From positions 1-64,000 of the forward strand of contig JAGUVW010000040.1 in the NCBI GenBank assembly GCA_020062665.1: a stretch of 64,000 bases of DNA, read 5' to 3'. Positions within the stretch are counted from its first letter, which is position 1. Every line of letters begins with the position of its first letter. Origin of the DNA: Pseudomonadales bacterium (lineage in GTDB: Bacteria; Pseudomonadota; Gammaproteobacteria; Pseudomonadales; Ketobacteraceae). The notes under the pieces were generated by a model, which was not told where the DNA came from, searched no databases, and was given only the letters and a program-made list of their open reading frames with translations. Positions 51,778 through 61,284 of the stretch are shown here, in pieces. Position numbers and translations under genes: made by a program.

Positions 51778-51805
51778 TGGCTGCTTTGGCTAAAGGAGTG
51801 GCCGT

Positions 51806-53029
51806 TTGCTGAACTATATCTGGGGTGGCTTCTTCCTGATTGGCGCTGTTGTCGCGCTGTTGAGATTCCTGTCCGGCGACGCCACGATTTTCCAGTCCCT
51901 GGTTCAGTCCACCTTTGATTCCGCCAAAATGTCCGCCGAGATTGCCCTTGGGCTGGTGGGTGTGCTGGCGCTGTGGTCGGGTTTTTTTCGTATTGCGGAA
52001 CAGGCGGGGCTGATTGCCACGCTCGGTCGCTGGCTGAGTCCGCTGTTCAGCCGTCTGATGCCGGAAGTGCCGCAGGGCCATCCTGCCCAGGGCGCGGTGA
52101 CCATGAACCTCGCCGCCAACATGCTGGGGCTCGACAACGCTGCCACGCCGCTGGGCCTCAAGGCCATGCAGGAGCTGCAGAGTCTGAACCCGTCCCGCGA
52201 TACCGCCAGCAATGCCCAGATTCTGTTCCTGGTGTTGAATACGTCTTCTGTCACGCTGCTGCCCGTCACCATTTTTCTCTACCGTGCCCAAATGGGGGCG
52301 GCGGATCCCACGCTGGTGTTCATTCCCATTCTGCTGGCAACGATGGCGTCGTCACTGGCGGGACTGGTGGCGGTGATGCTGATCCAGAAAATCCGCCTCG
52401 ACGGGGTGCTGCTGGCCTGGTTTGGTGGTTTCTTTCTGTTGATGGCCACCGCTTTGTACTGGCTGAGTGTGCTGCCTGGCGGCCAGCTGTCCACCGTATC
52501 GAGTGCGCTCGCCAATGGCACGTTGCTGCTGGTGATACTGGGTTTCATCCTGGCGGGCTGGCGGCGGCGCGTGCCGGTGTATGAGCAGTTTGTCGAAGGC
52601 GCGAAGGAAGGCTTCGAAACCGCCGTGCGGCTGATCCCCTATCTGGTGGCCATGCTGGTGGCCATCGGTGTGTTCCGGGCCTCCGGCGCGCTGGATTACG
52701 TGGCGCAGGGGATGAAGGCCTTGTGCGACTGGAGCGGCTGGGATAACCGGTTTGTGGATGCGTTGCCGGTAGCGCTGATGAAACCTTTCAGCGGCGGCGG
52801 TGCCCGCGCCATGCTGCTGGATGTGATGGGTACCCACGGCGTGGATTCCTTTGCCGGACGGCTGGCGGCAGTGATGCAGGGCTCCACCGAGACCACCTTT
52901 TACGTGCTGGCAGTGTATTTTGGTGTGGTGGGCATTACCCGCATCCGTTACGCGCTCTGGTGTGGTCTGCTGGCGGATGGGGTGGGGCTGACCACGGCCG
53001 TGGCCGTCAGCTACTGGTTTTTCGGCTGA
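51806..53029 (+). CDS. Fused SpmA/SpmB-like nucleoside-recognition (Gate) membrane protein
   Basis: The 407-residue integral membrane protein has about nine helices and two Gate domains. The N-terminal half resembles spore maturation protein SpmA (GAVTMNLAANMLGLDNAATPLGLKAMQEL), with NTSSVTLLPVTIFLYRAQ after it. The C-terminal half resembles SpmB (LIPYLVAMLVAIGVFRASGAL, MKPFSGGGARAMLLDVMGTHG and GSTETTFYVLAVYFG). Many proteobacteria carry this fusion though they do not sporulate; transport of a small solute is suspected. The start is TTG with a perfect AAGGAG 7 bases upstream, which decides it. Confidence 0.87.
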   Translation: MLNYIWGGFFLIGAVVALLRFLSGDATIFQSLVQSTFDSAKMSAEIALGLVGVLALWSGFFRIAEQAGLIATLGRWLSPLFSRLMPEVPQGHPAQGAVTMNLAANMLGLDNAATPLGLKAMQELQSLNPSRDTASNAQILFLVLNTSSVTLLPVTIFLYRAQMGAADPTLVFIPILLATMASSLAGLVAVMLIQKIRLDGVLLAWFGGFFLLMATALYWLSVLPGGQLSTVSSALANGTLLLVILGFILAGWRRRVPVYEQFVEGAKEGFETAVRLIPYLVAMLVAIGVFRASGALDYVAQGMKALCDWSGWDNRFVDALPVALMKPFSGGGARAMLLDVMGTHGVDSFAGRLAAVMQGSTETTFYVLAVYFGVVGITRIRYALWCGLLADGVGLTTAVAVSYWFFG

Positions 53030-53109
53030 CAGCCTGTGAACGTTCAGGCACCATTCAGCAGACGGGGGCCAGGATTCCCCGATGTTCCCGTCTTCGAGGG
53101 AGGTTGTCC

Positions 53110-53493
53110 ATGCATGTCCCTGTCTTTGTTCCCACGCTTGTTCTGACCGTGTTGCTGCCATCGCTGACCTGGGCGGATTCCATGCGTTGTAACCGCCGCC
53201 TCGTGGGAGAAGGCACTAGCCAGTACGAAGTGCTGCTGCACTGCGGCGAGCCAACCTACAAGCAGATCGTGCGCGAGCCGGTGCTGGTGCAGCGGGTGAC
53301 TCAGGCTCAGGTGCTATCCGGTGAATCCAAACCCCGTGAGCCGGCCCTGCACATGGATGCGCTGGAATCGGAAACGCAGTACATCGAAATCGAACGCTGG
53401 ACGTATCATCCCGCCAGCGGCCGCCTGATCCGCGAGGTGGACTTTGTCGACGGCAAGATCCGCCGCATCAACACCACCGGCCGGGCGCCCTGA
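53110..53493 (+). CDS. DUF2845-type periplasmic protein
   Basis: The 127-residue secreted protein has a signal peptide (MHVPVFVPTLVLTVLLPSLTWA|DS) and the DUF2845 pattern: MRCNRRLVGEGTSQYEVLLHCGEPTYKQ, with two cysteines that may form a disulfide, and a late VERWTY-like strand (IEIERWTYHPASGRLIREVDFVDGKI). These resemble SmpA/OmlA-like small folds. GGAGG lies 8 bases before the ATG. Function unknown. Confidence 0.8.
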   Translation: MHVPVFVPTLVLTVLLPSLTWADSMRCNRRLVGEGTSQYEVLLHCGEPTYKQIVREPVLVQRVTQAQVLSGESKPREPALHMDALESETQYIEIERWTYHPASGRLIREVDFVDGKIRRINTTGRAP

Positions 53494-53595
53494 CGCTGGC
53501 GTCTGGTTCCCGCCTTCAAGCTCACCCCGCGACGCCGTCCCGCTGATCTGCCATAATTTACGCAATTTATTGTGAGTTGATGGCGCATAGTTCCC

Positions 53596-54597
53596 ATGAA
53601 TGTTGGCAAGGTCGATCTCAATCTTCTGGTCTATCTGGATGTGTTGTTGCGGGAGTTGAACGTGACTCGCGCCGCCGAGCAACTGGGTATCACCCAGCCC
53701 GCCATGAGCAACGGGCTCAAACGGTTGCGGGAGATGTTCAATGATCCGCTGCTGATCCGTTCCAGCGAGGGCATGAAGCCCACCGAGCGGGCGCTGGATC
53801 TGCAACCCAAGGTGCGTCAGATTCTGGCGGAAACCCAGCACATGCTGGAGCCTAAACAGGAATTCAAGGCCATCACCAGTCGCCGGGTGTTTCGCATCAT
53901 GGTGAGCGATTACGCCGAGGCCACCCTGATTCCCACCCTCATCAAGCACATCCGCAGCGAAGCGCCCCACATCATCCTCGACCTGCTCACGCCCAGCGAC
54001 GTCAGCTACCAGGATATGGAGCAGGGGCGGGTGGACATGGCGATCAACCGTTTCGACGAAATCCCGCAGTCGTTTCACCAGCAGCTGATCTGGAAGGACA
54101 GCTTTTCCTGCCTTATCAACCGCAACAATCCCATCGTCGAGAATTTCAATCTGAAGACATACCTGGCGGCCCAACACATCTGGGTGAGCAAAACCGGCAT
54201 GGGCGTGGGCTTCGGGGTGAATCCGGAGAAATCGGGCGGCCTGGGCTGGATCGATACCGCGCTGCAGCGCATCGGACAGAAGCGCAAGATCACCATTTTC
54301 ACCCGACACTACCAGATGCCGGGTTTGCTGGCTCAGAACAACGATCTGGTGGCGACGTTGCCGAGCCGGGTGGCGCGGATGCAGGCTGAAAATCCCAAGC
54401 TGGTGATACTCGATCCGCCGTTCTACATTCCGCCGTTCGAGTTGAAGATGGCGTGGAGTCCGCTGCTGCATCCCAATGCGGGGCACCAATGGTTGCGTCG
54501 GCTGATTGTGTACACGGCGGAGCGCTTGAAAGAGGAATTGCCTCCGCCGCCGGAGACCTATCTGCCGGCAGCGCTGGAAGATCCTGATCGTCAGTAA
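53596..54597 (+). CDS. LysR-family transcriptional regulator
   Basis: The 333-residue regulator has an N-terminal winged helix (LNLLVYLDVLLRELNVTRAAEQLGITQPAMSNGLKRLREMFNDPLLIRSSEGMKPTERA, residues 8-66) and a periplasmic-binding-like effector domain. The 'DPLLIRSSEGMKPTERAL' style and the long C-terminus resemble the NodD/NahR group, which sense aromatic or acyl signals. Its targets are unknown. It converges on the MalT-like regulator (4-base gap), so the two regulators could interfere by antisense transcription at their ends. Confidence 0.9.
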   Translation: MNVGKVDLNLLVYLDVLLRELNVTRAAEQLGITQPAMSNGLKRLREMFNDPLLIRSSEGMKPTERALDLQPKVRQILAETQHMLEPKQEFKAITSRRVFRIMVSDYAEATLIPTLIKHIRSEAPHIILDLLTPSDVSYQDMEQGRVDMAINRFDEIPQSFHQQLIWKDSFSCLINRNNPIVENFNLKTYLAAQHIWVSKTGMGVGFGVNPEKSGGLGWIDTALQRIGQKRKITIFTRHYQMPGLLAQNNDLVATLPSRVARMQAENPKLVILDPPFYIPPFELKMAWSPLLHPNAGHQWLRRLIVYTAERLKEELPPPPETYLPAALEDPDRQ

Positions 54598-54601
54598 TGC
54601 G

Positions 54602-57205
54602 CTACACGAAATCCGGCGCTGCCTGATCCAGACTCCACTGCAGATTGCGTTGGTGCCATTGCAGCGCAGCGTCGCTCAGTTCCAGCGCTTGTGTTGCACG
54701 CATGTCAGGTTCGCCCCGCTGCGCAAGATGGAGTATGCCCAGTGCGTGCAGTTGTTGCACCTGCTGAGGATTCCGGATGCGTTGCTGTTCCAGCGCCAGT
54801 TTCACGAAATCATCCAGGCCGGGAATGTCGTCCAGCAGACCGGTCAGCATGCCCGTGGCTTCCGCCTGAGTGAGCGAATCATTCAGGCGACGAAATGCGG
54901 CGCTGATGAAGCCCTGCTGATATTCGATGTAAGCCAGACAGACATTGATGGGCAGAAAACGGATCGGATAGCCGTGATCGACGTTCAGGTACAACAGTTG
55001 CTGTGTCCAGCGTTGCGCCTGCTCCCGTTCGCCCCGCTGTAACAGCAGCAGAATGCCCGCCATGATCCAGCGTTCCCGCGCTTCCCAGGTCAGATCCGGC
55101 GCGTCTTGCAGCAGTTTTTCCGCTGTCGTCAAAATACCCAGCGCGGCATCCAGTTGTGACAGTTCCCGTGAGTGCCCGCTGGCGTACGCCAACCGCACAC
55201 GCTCGTACACCGCGTGCGCCTGCGTCTGGCGGGAGCCATTGGCGCGCGCGGAATGTTCCAGTTGTTGCAGCAGAAAGTGTGCCGCCAGAAATTCCCGGCG
55301 CCGGGTTTTCAGGTGCAGCAGCGGCAGCGTCAGAAACAGTTGCAGATCCACGCTGTAACCAGGTTGATACGTCAGCAGCACGGTGTGTATCTGCTGTTCT
55401 GCGGCCAGCGGCTGATCGCTCTGGTAATCCAGATAGGCACGAAAGCCTTCCAGCAGTGCCCGGGCGGTGGCGCCTGGCTGAAGGTCGGGATTGCCCAGAT
55501 AATGCTGACAGGTTGCTTTCGCGCTTTTGATGTCGTTGTTCTGATAGAAGGCGTTGGCGATCAGGTAGGTGCCCAGGGAATGTCCCAGTCGGTTGCCGGT
55601 TTTTGCCATGATCTGCACGGCCTGGGTGGCGCGCTGCCGCGCTTCGCGAAAACGGCATTGCTGAATTGCATGCTGTGCCAGCACGTTGTCGATGCTGGCG
55701 CGATGACTGTTCGACAGCGTGGGAGAGTTGTAGAGGCGCTGCAGATGATCGAGCAGCGTCGGTGTCATCTCGCCGCGAAACAGGCGAATGATCGAAAAGA
55801 TGATGGCAGTGGCGGTGCCGTGATGCGTGTCGGTGTCGCGGAACAAGGATGCGCCGTCATCCAGCTGCGGGTGCTGTTGCAGCAGCGTGTGCTGAATTGC
55901 CTGTTCCGCAGAAACGAATTCGCCGAACATGGTGAGTGCCCAACTCCAGGCAAAGCGGGTTTCGGGAATGGCCAGCAGCGTGTTTTCACCCAGTTCCCGC
56001 GCCCAGTAGAACACCGGGCCGGCGTCGCCAGCGCGGAACCATTCATGAAAACTCTGGCGCAACAGTTCTACGAAGAAACTGCTTTGGCTGTGACGGCGCG
56101 CGATGCGACAGGCTGCTTCCCGCTGCTGATGTTCCACCAGCCATAAACAGGCGCGGGCAATCAGGCGATCGCGCACTGGCTGGGGTTGCTGCTCGAAACG
56201 TTCCAGCAGATGTTCTCGCAACAGCGTGTGAAAGCGATATTCGTCCTGCCGCAGATCAGGCTCGATGAGCAGCGCGAGATTTTTCAGCTGTTGGATCTGT
56301 TGGGCGCTGGTGACGCTGCTCAGCAGGTGATCGCACTGGGCGGCCGAAAAGGATTCCAGGAAACTGACGTGAACCAGGAAATGACGCTGCGGGCTGTCCA
56401 GGCTCTCCATCACCGCGCTGAACAAAGAGTTGAAAATATGGCGCCCGAACAGTGTTGCGGGCGGTTCCTGTCCAGCTGGCAGGGATTGCACGTACACCTG
56501 CGCCAGTTTCAGCGCGGCGGGCCAGCCTTTGCTGTAATGAAACAGCGACTGCACCAGCGCATCGTCCAGCGGCATCTTTTGCCCCATCTGCAGCAGATGG
56601 CGGGTTTCATCCAGATCGAAGAACAGTTGCTGGGGCGTGAACAGCGCGAAGGATTCATTCAGCTCCCACTGCAGCGGATCGATGCCCTGCGTATTGCGGC
56701 CGGACAGCAACCAGTGCACCTGATGTGGTGACAGGTCGATGGTCTGCTGTAGCGCCGACAACCAGGGTTGGTCAGCCAGGAGCTCGAGGTTGTCGATCAT
56801 GATCAGCAGGGGTTGATCAAGTTGTTGCAAGCTGTCGACGAAAACATTCATCGCAAGCGCGGCCAGAGCGCGGGCATCGCGGCCATGATGCTGAAGCGAG
56901 GTGAAGCCGGCGAAATCGGGCAATGTCTGGCGAACTGCCAGGCTCAGGTTGCGGAAAAAATGAATGGGATCGTGTGCGTTGGTGTCTAGCCTCAGCCAGG
57001 CCACGGCCTGCTGTAAGCGGCGCTGTTTATAAAGCTGCTCGATCAGGACGGACTTGCCTGACCCGGTAGGTGCGTGCAGGACGCAGACCTGCTTTTGTGT
57101 GGCCTGTTCCAGCGCTGACAACAGAGCAGGACGAGGCAGGAGCGACGAATCCGTGTCATCTGCGGCCACTTTGTGGCCGAGTACAAAAGGAACAACGGAT
57201 GGCAT
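54602..57205 (-). CDS. MalT-like STAND regulator with divergent LuxR-type C-terminus
   Basis: The 867-residue protein has a P-loop LHAPTGSGKSVLIEQL near 43-58 and a Walker B-like PLLIMIDNLELLADQPW. A winged-helix STAND region with YRFHTLLREHLLERF follows, then a long TPR-like helical array (about 390-800). At the C-terminus GEPDMRATQALELSDAALQW continues to HQRNLQWSL, which can be aligned with the LuxR helix-turn-helix (consensus 'G.snkeIA..L..s..TVkwHl.Ni..KL'), though the first half is poorly conserved. MalT relatives bind ATP and an inducer before activating transcription. It lies downstream of glcB on the same strand, across a terminator. Inducer and targets unknown. Confidence 0.8.
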   Translation of the reverse strand: MPSVVPFVLGHKVAADDTDSSLLPRPALLSALEQATQKQVCVLHAPTGSGKSVLIEQLYKQRRLQQAVAWLRLDTNAHDPIHFFRNLSLAVRQTLPDFAGFTSLQHHGRDARALAALAMNVFVDSLQQLDQPLLIMIDNLELLADQPWLSALQQTIDLSPHQVHWLLSGRNTQGIDPLQWELNESFALFTPQQLFFDLDETRHLLQMGQKMPLDDALVQSLFHYSKGWPAALKLAQVYVQSLPAGQEPPATLFGRHIFNSLFSAVMESLDSPQRHFLVHVSFLESFSAAQCDHLLSSVTSAQQIQQLKNLALLIEPDLRQDEYRFHTLLREHLLERFEQQPQPVRDRLIARACLWLVEHQQREAACRIARRHSQSSFFVELLRQSFHEWFRAGDAGPVFYWARELGENTLLAIPETRFAWSWALTMFGEFVSAEQAIQHTLLQQHPQLDDGASLFRDTDTHHGTATAIIFSIIRLFRGEMTPTLLDHLQRLYNSPTLSNSHRASIDNVLAQHAIQQCRFREARQRATQAVQIMAKTGNRLGHSLGTYLIANAFYQNNDIKSAKATCQHYLGNPDLQPGATARALLEGFRAYLDYQSDQPLAAEQQIHTVLLTYQPGYSVDLQLFLTLPLLHLKTRRREFLAAHFLLQQLEHSARANGSRQTQAHAVYERVRLAYASGHSRELSQLDAALGILTTAEKLLQDAPDLTWEARERWIMAGILLLLQRGEREQAQRWTQQLLYLNVDHGYPIRFLPINVCLAYIEYQQGFISAAFRRLNDSLTQAEATGMLTGLLDDIPGLDDFVKLALEQQRIRNPQQVQQLHALGILHLAQRGEPDMRATQALELSDAALQWHQRNLQWSLDQAAPDFV

Positions 57206-57381
57206 AAAACCGTTCCGGGAAAATTATTGTTATGGGCTTGTTTTTATTGTTGTTGGCAGGCCGCGTGACTTGGGCAACCACGCTCAATGAATAACGTTTA
57301 ACCAAAATTAATTCAAGCAAAAGATCGAAAAATGTCCCATTGCCCTGTAGACCGGCCATCAGACGCTGGAATTGGGGACAC

Positions 57382-57407
57382 AAAAAACCCGGCGCGGAGC
57401 CGGGTTT
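57382..57407 (-). terminator. Terminator of glcB
   Basis: On the minus strand AAACCCGGC (57407-57399) pairs with GCCGGGTTT around 5 bases and is followed by a T run ending at 57382. It begins 21 bases after the glcB stop codon. Confidence 0.85.
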
Positions 57408-57428
57408 CTGTCGTTGCGCAGCGCGCTT

Positions 57429-59603
57429 TCAACGGCCGTGCTTGGCCTTGAACTCGCGGCGGCGGCGATGGAGGACGGGCTCGGTGTAACCGTTGGGCTG
57501 GGCGCAACCTTCGAATACCAGTTCGCAGGCGGCCTGGAAGGCCACACTGGCATCGAAGTTCGGCGCCATGGCGATGTACTGCTTGTCGCCGGCGTTCTGG
57601 CGATCCACTACGGCCGCCATGCGCTTCAGGGTTTCCAGCACCTGCTCTTTGGTGCAGATGCCGTGACGCAGCCAGTTGGCGATGTGCTGGCTGGAGATGC
57701 GCAGGGTGGCGCGGTCTTCCATCAGGCCGATATCGTTGATGTCAGGCACTTTGGAACAGCCGACGCCCTGGTCGATCCAACGCACCACGTAACCCAGAAT
57801 GCCCTGGGCGTTGTTGTCCAGTTCCTGCTGGATTTCTGCGGCGGACAGTTTGGTTGCGCCCAGCAGCGGGATGGACAGGATGTCATCCAGCGACGCGCGC
57901 GGGCGGCTGGCCAGGTTGTCCTGGATCAGCTTCACGTTCACCTGGTGATAGTGCATCACGTGCAGGGTCGCGGCCGTGGGCGAAGGTACCCAGGCGGTAT
58001 TGGCGCCAGCTTTCGGGTGGGCGATTTTCGCTTCCAGCATATCCTTCATCAGATCCGGCATGGCCCACATGCCCTTGCCGATCTGTGCCTTGCCGCGCAG
58101 ACCGCAGGCCAGGCCGATGTCCACGTTCCAGTTTTCGTACGCCTGAATCCAGGGCTGGGTTTTCATCACGCCCTTGCGAACCACCGGGCCGGCTTCCATG
58201 GAGGTGTGCATCTCGTCGCCGGTGCGGTCGAGGAAGCCGGTGTTGATGAAGATCACGCGCTCTTTTGCCGCGCGGATGCACTCCTTCAGGTTGACGGTGG
58301 TGCGGCGCTCTTCGTCCATGATGCCGATCTTCAGCGTGTTGCGCTGCAGGCCCAGGGCGTCTTCCACGCGGCCGAACAGTTCCACCGCGAAGGCCACTTC
58401 TTCCGGGCCGTGCATCTTCGGCTTCACGATGTACATGGAGCCGGTGCGGGAGTTGCGCAGCTGGCCCAGGCCTTTCAGATCGTGCAGGGCGATCAGGGTG
58501 GTCACCATGCAGTCGAGGATGCCTTCGGGTACTTCTTCACCTTTGTACAATACGGCTTCGTTGGTCATCAGGTGGCCCACGTTGCGCACCAGCAGCAGGG
58601 AGCGGCCGTGCAGGGTGTGGGTACCGCCGTTCGGAGCAGTGTAGACGCGATCGGGATTCATGCGGCGGGTCATCATCTTGCCGCCTTTTTCGAAGGTGTC
58701 TTCCAGCTTGCCGGTCATCAGGCCCAGCCAGTTGCGGTAAACCTCGACCTTGTCTTCCGCGTCAACCGCAGCGACAGAATCTTCGCAGTCCTGAATGGTG
58801 GTGATGGCGGATTCCAGCAGAATATCCTTCACGTGGGCAGGATCGGTTTTGCCGATGGGGGAATTGGCGTCGATCTGGATTTCTGCGTGCAGGCCATGCT
58901 GTTTCAGCAGGATGCCGGTGGGGTTGGCAGCATCGCCCAGGAAGCCAGCCAGTTCGCCCGGATGCTTCAGGTGTGCTTCAGTACCGTTCAGCATGGTGAC
59001 CGCCAGCTTGCCATTCTTGATGAAGTACTTGGCAGCGTCCTTGTGAGAGCCTTCGCTCAGGGGCGCAATGCTGTCGAGGAAATTGCGGCCGAACTCGATG
59101 ACCTTGGCGCCGCGTTTGGGATTGTAGCTTTTGCCTTTCTCGCAGCCGTCGGTTTCCGGGAACACGTCGGTGCCGTAGAGCGCGTCATACAGCGAACCCC
59201 AGCGTGCATTGGCGGCGTTCAGTGCGTAACGGGCGTTCTTCACCGGTACCACCAGCTGCGGGCCGGCAATGTGGGCGATTTCGTCGTCGACGTTTTCGGT
59301 GGTGATCTTGAAGTCCGGGCCTTCCGGCAGCAGGTAGCCGATCTCGGTGAGGAAGGCTTTGTATTCGGTCATGTTGACGGGCTGGCCGGCACGGGCTTGA
59401 TGCCAGGCATCGACCTTGGCCTGGATTTCATCGCGCTTTTTCAGCAGAGCTTTGTTCTTGGGCGCCAGATCCGCCAGGATGGCTTCGAACTTGGCCCAAA
59501 ATGCATCGGGTTCCACACCGGTGCCGGGGGCAATTTCCTTGGCAACCAGGTTGTAAAGAACGGTAGCGATTTCAAGACCGCCTTTTTTGATGCGCTCTGT
59601 CAT
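57429..59603 (-). CDS. glcB: Malate synthase G
   Basis: Malate synthase condenses glyoxylate with acetyl-CoA to malate. The 724-residue length and strings are those of isoform [41 protein letters not shown], the TIM-barrel segment [42 protein letters not shown] with the Mg-binding glutamate, [22 protein letters not shown], and [25 protein letters not shown]-type context and a GAGGCAT just upstream of the ATG are acceptable. With malate dehydrogenase in the same window it supports growth on acetate, fatty acids or glycolate. No glc operon genes adjoin it, and no isocitrate lyase is present. Confidence 0.96.
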   Translation of the reverse strand: MTERIKKGGLEIATVLYNLVAKEIAPGTGVEPDAFWAKFEAILADLAPKNKALLKKRDEIQAKVDAWHQARAGQPVNMTEYKAFLTEIGYLLPEGPDFKITTENVDDEIAHIAGPQLVVPVKNARYALNAANARWGSLYDALYGTDVFPETDGCEKGKSYNPKRGAKVIEFGRNFLDSIAPLSEGSHKDAAKYFIKNGKLAVTMLNGTEAHLKHPGELAGFLGDAANPTGILLKQHGLHAEIQIDANSPIGKTDPAHVKDILLESAITTIQDCEDSVAAVDAEDKVEVYRNWLGLMTGKLEDTFEKGGKMMTRRMNPDRVYTAPNGGTHTLHGRSLLLVRNVGHLMTNEAVLYKGEEVPEGILDCMVTTLIALHDLKGLGQLRNSRTGSMYIVKPKMHGPEEVAFAVELFGRVEDALGLQRNTLKIGIMDEERRTTVNLKECIRAAKERVIFINTGFLDRTGDEMHTSMEAGPVVRKGVMKTQPWIQAYENWNVDIGLACGLRGKAQIGKGMWAMPDLMKDMLEAKIAHPKAGANTAWVPSPTAATLHVMHYHQVNVKLIQDNLASRPRASLDDILSIPLLGATKLSAAEIQQELDNNAQGILGYVVRWIDQGVGCSKVPDINDIGLMEDRATLRISSQHIANWLRHGICTKEQVLETLKRMAAVVDRQNAGDKQYIAMAPNFDASVAFQAACELVFEGCAQPNGYTEPVLHRRRREFKAKHGR

Positions 59604-59675
59604 GTCATATGCCTCGATGGATGGTTGAGCTGCTTGGGGCGTGCGAACCGCCTGATCCTGCTGGAAAAAGCGTTT

Positions 59676-59696
59676 CCTCCCCCGTCAAGGGGGAGG
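59676..59696. other. Perfect 8-bp hairpin upstream of glcB
   Basis: CCTCCCCC (59676-59683) pairs with GGGGGAGG (59689-59696) around GTCAA. It lies in the 233-base gap between the secretin-like gene and glcB. It could be the terminator of the former (T5 follows after six bases on the minus strand) or a hairpin in the glcB leader. Confidence 0.45.
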
Positions 59697-59836
59697 GATG
59701 ATGCAATCTCGGTCAAAGGCTGTCAAATTATTTCAAAATGTGACTTGAGGGTCATGAGTGTGCGTCCCTGATGGCTGAAAATCCTGGGTGAAGGGGCTGC
59801 GGAGCCTGCAGAAATGGGCGTCGACACAGCCGCAAT

Positions 59837-60700
59837 TCAGTCAAGTATAGTGACTTTCAACTCCAGCGCCTTGTTGCCCTGCTGCAGGTCGCGGGTGCTA
59901 TAGACCTTGCCGCTGCCCTGGGATTGGACGCTGGTATTGGTGCCGGCGAAGGGTGTCCACACATCCGGTTCCACCAGCAGCACCGATTGGGCGTCGGTCT
60001 TCTCGATCACGTTGCGGTTGTCGGACTGCGGCTTCTGTTGGCTGGTGAACAGTTCCAGCCGCACTTTGTCCTTCACGATCTGCGGCACCACATAAATGCC
60101 GCTGCCCACCATCCGGTATTCGGTGGTGTTACCAAAGCCGGCGGGATGCAGCAGCACGAACTGATTCTGCGGCATTTCCTTGCCCACCTGCAGAAAGCCC
60201 TGGGTACCTTCCAGCACCCGGATCTGGCTCAGGGTATTTTCGTTCTCGGTGGAAAAGCGGTTCTTGCTGACCGCGCGCACCTGGATCTTGTCATCGCGGC
60301 TGGAGCCTTTGTACACCACCACCTGGTCGTCGGGTTGGGCGCCGGCATCGATGCGCACGCCACGATCCGCATCCCGGTAGCGCACGTCGACATCACGGGC
60401 GCTCGACTCAGCACTCGCCGAATTGCCGTAGCGCACCGAGATCAGAATGTTGCGCAGGGGGCGGTCGAGTTCCTCCAGCAGTTCGAGGATGTTGTCCTGG
60501 CGATGGCGGGGTGCCCGCACGATCAGCTTGTTGCGGAACGGCGTGATGCGATCCTCTGGCCCCAGCATGGGTTGCAGCACGGGCACCAGCTTTTCCGCCG
60601 GCAGATAGGTTTCATAGATTTCGTTGACCTGCTCGTCTGTCGCTTGCGTCAGTGAAACGGGCAGCAGCAGGACCAACAGCAGAAGAACAGACCGGATCAC
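59837..60700 (-). CDS. Secretin N-domain-like periplasmic protein
   Basis: The 287-residue protein has a signal peptide (VIRSVLLLLVLLLPVSLTQA|TDEQ) and one secretin N1/NolW-like repeat near 28-80 (YETYLPAEKLVPVLQPMLGP, then RNKLIVRAPRHRQDNILELLEELD). A beta-rich domain follows but no secretin channel domain. It may be an accessory of an envelope complex. The GTG start overlaps the stop of the upstream gene (GTGA), with GGAGG 8 bases before it, so the two are translationally coupled. Longer in-frame starts are rejected because they fall in the upstream gene and bury the signal peptide. Confidence 0.78.
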   Translation of the reverse strand: MIRSVLLLLVLLLPVSLTQATDEQVNEIYETYLPAEKLVPVLQPMLGPEDRITPFRNKLIVRAPRHRQDNILELLEELDRPLRNILISVRYGNSASAESSARDVDVRYRDADRGVRIDAGAQPDDQVVVYKGSSRDDKIQVRAVSKNRFSTENENTLSQIRVLEGTQGFLQVGKEMPQNQFVLLHPAGFGNTTEYRMVGSGIYVVPQIVKDKVRLELFTSQQKPQSDNRNVIEKTDAQSVLLVEPDVWTPFAGTNTSVQSQGSGKVYSTRDLQQGNKALELKVTILD

Positions 60701-61218
60701 AGATTCAGCCTCCGCAATTCCTGACAGGGTTCGCTGCGTTCCCAGATTTCGTTGAACAGGCGGGCGTTTTTCACAGCGTCGGGTATAGAGCGGAATTCGC
60801 AGTGGCCGCGCATGTAGCCCAGGGCAAACCGTTTCACCATTCCGATGTCGTCGACGATCAGGAACTCGTCGTTCATCTGCTCGTATTCCAGGGGCACGCC
60901 GCGGATTTCGATGGAGGAGGGTACGCGCTTCTGCAGCTCCACCAGGCGATGGCCCAGGCGGGCGCAACGGTCGGCATTCTTCAGCAGGATCGAGATGGAG
61001 CAGCCCCTACGCTGCCGGCAGATGAGTGAGGCGATCTTGATGAAATCCACCTGGTCGTAGAGCTCGTGATCCAGCTCCTGGGTGAAGATTTTCACGCTGC
61101 GCACCGCTTGCTCCGTCATGCGGTTGATGGCGGCGCGAAAGTCGGCGGCGGTTTCCAGCAGAAGAGTGCCCGTGCTTTCGCCAACCACCAGCAGGGACAC
61201 CAGATTATCGACAGGCAT
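60697..61218 (-). CDS. Uncharacterised PLD-like (DUF7931-type) protein
   Basis: The 173-residue protein reads AVRSVKIFTQELDHELYDQVDF, CSISILLKNADRCARLGHRLVELQKRVPSSIEIR, then NDEFLIVDDIGMVKRF and LFNEIWERSEPCQELRRL. The order of strands and the 'FL(I/L)VDD.G' element resemble half of a phospholipase-D fold without the HKD catalytic motif. Similar domains occur alone or fused to acetyltransferases near roxA in pseudomonads. I use the ATG at 61218; a GTG at 61257 would add 13 residues. It couples to the secretin-like gene by a GTGA overlap and follows roxA by 66 bases. Confidence 0.72.
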   Translation of the reverse strand: MPVDNLVSLLVVGESTGTLLLETAADFRAAINRMTEQAVRSVKIFTQELDHELYDQVDFIKIASLICRQRRGCSISILLKNADRCARLGHRLVELQKRVPSSIEIRGVPLEYEQMNDEFLIVDDIGMVKRFALGYMRGHCEFRSIPDAVKNARLFNEIWERSEPCQELRRLNL

Positions 61219-61284
61219 GGCAGTACATTCAGGTGTGACTTTCCTGAAGTTTAACACTGATTTTCCGGAATGCGGCCGATCGGG

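Noticed and set aside
54597-54602. Frameshift or truncation at the MalT-like C-terminus
   Set aside because: The frame ends in a normal TAG and a divergent HTH-like segment is present; no continuation of a LuxR domain is visible in other frames downstream.
57372-59771. Plus-strand 799-codon open frame over glcB
   Set aside because: Reverse shadow of malate synthase G; length reflects codon bias, not function.
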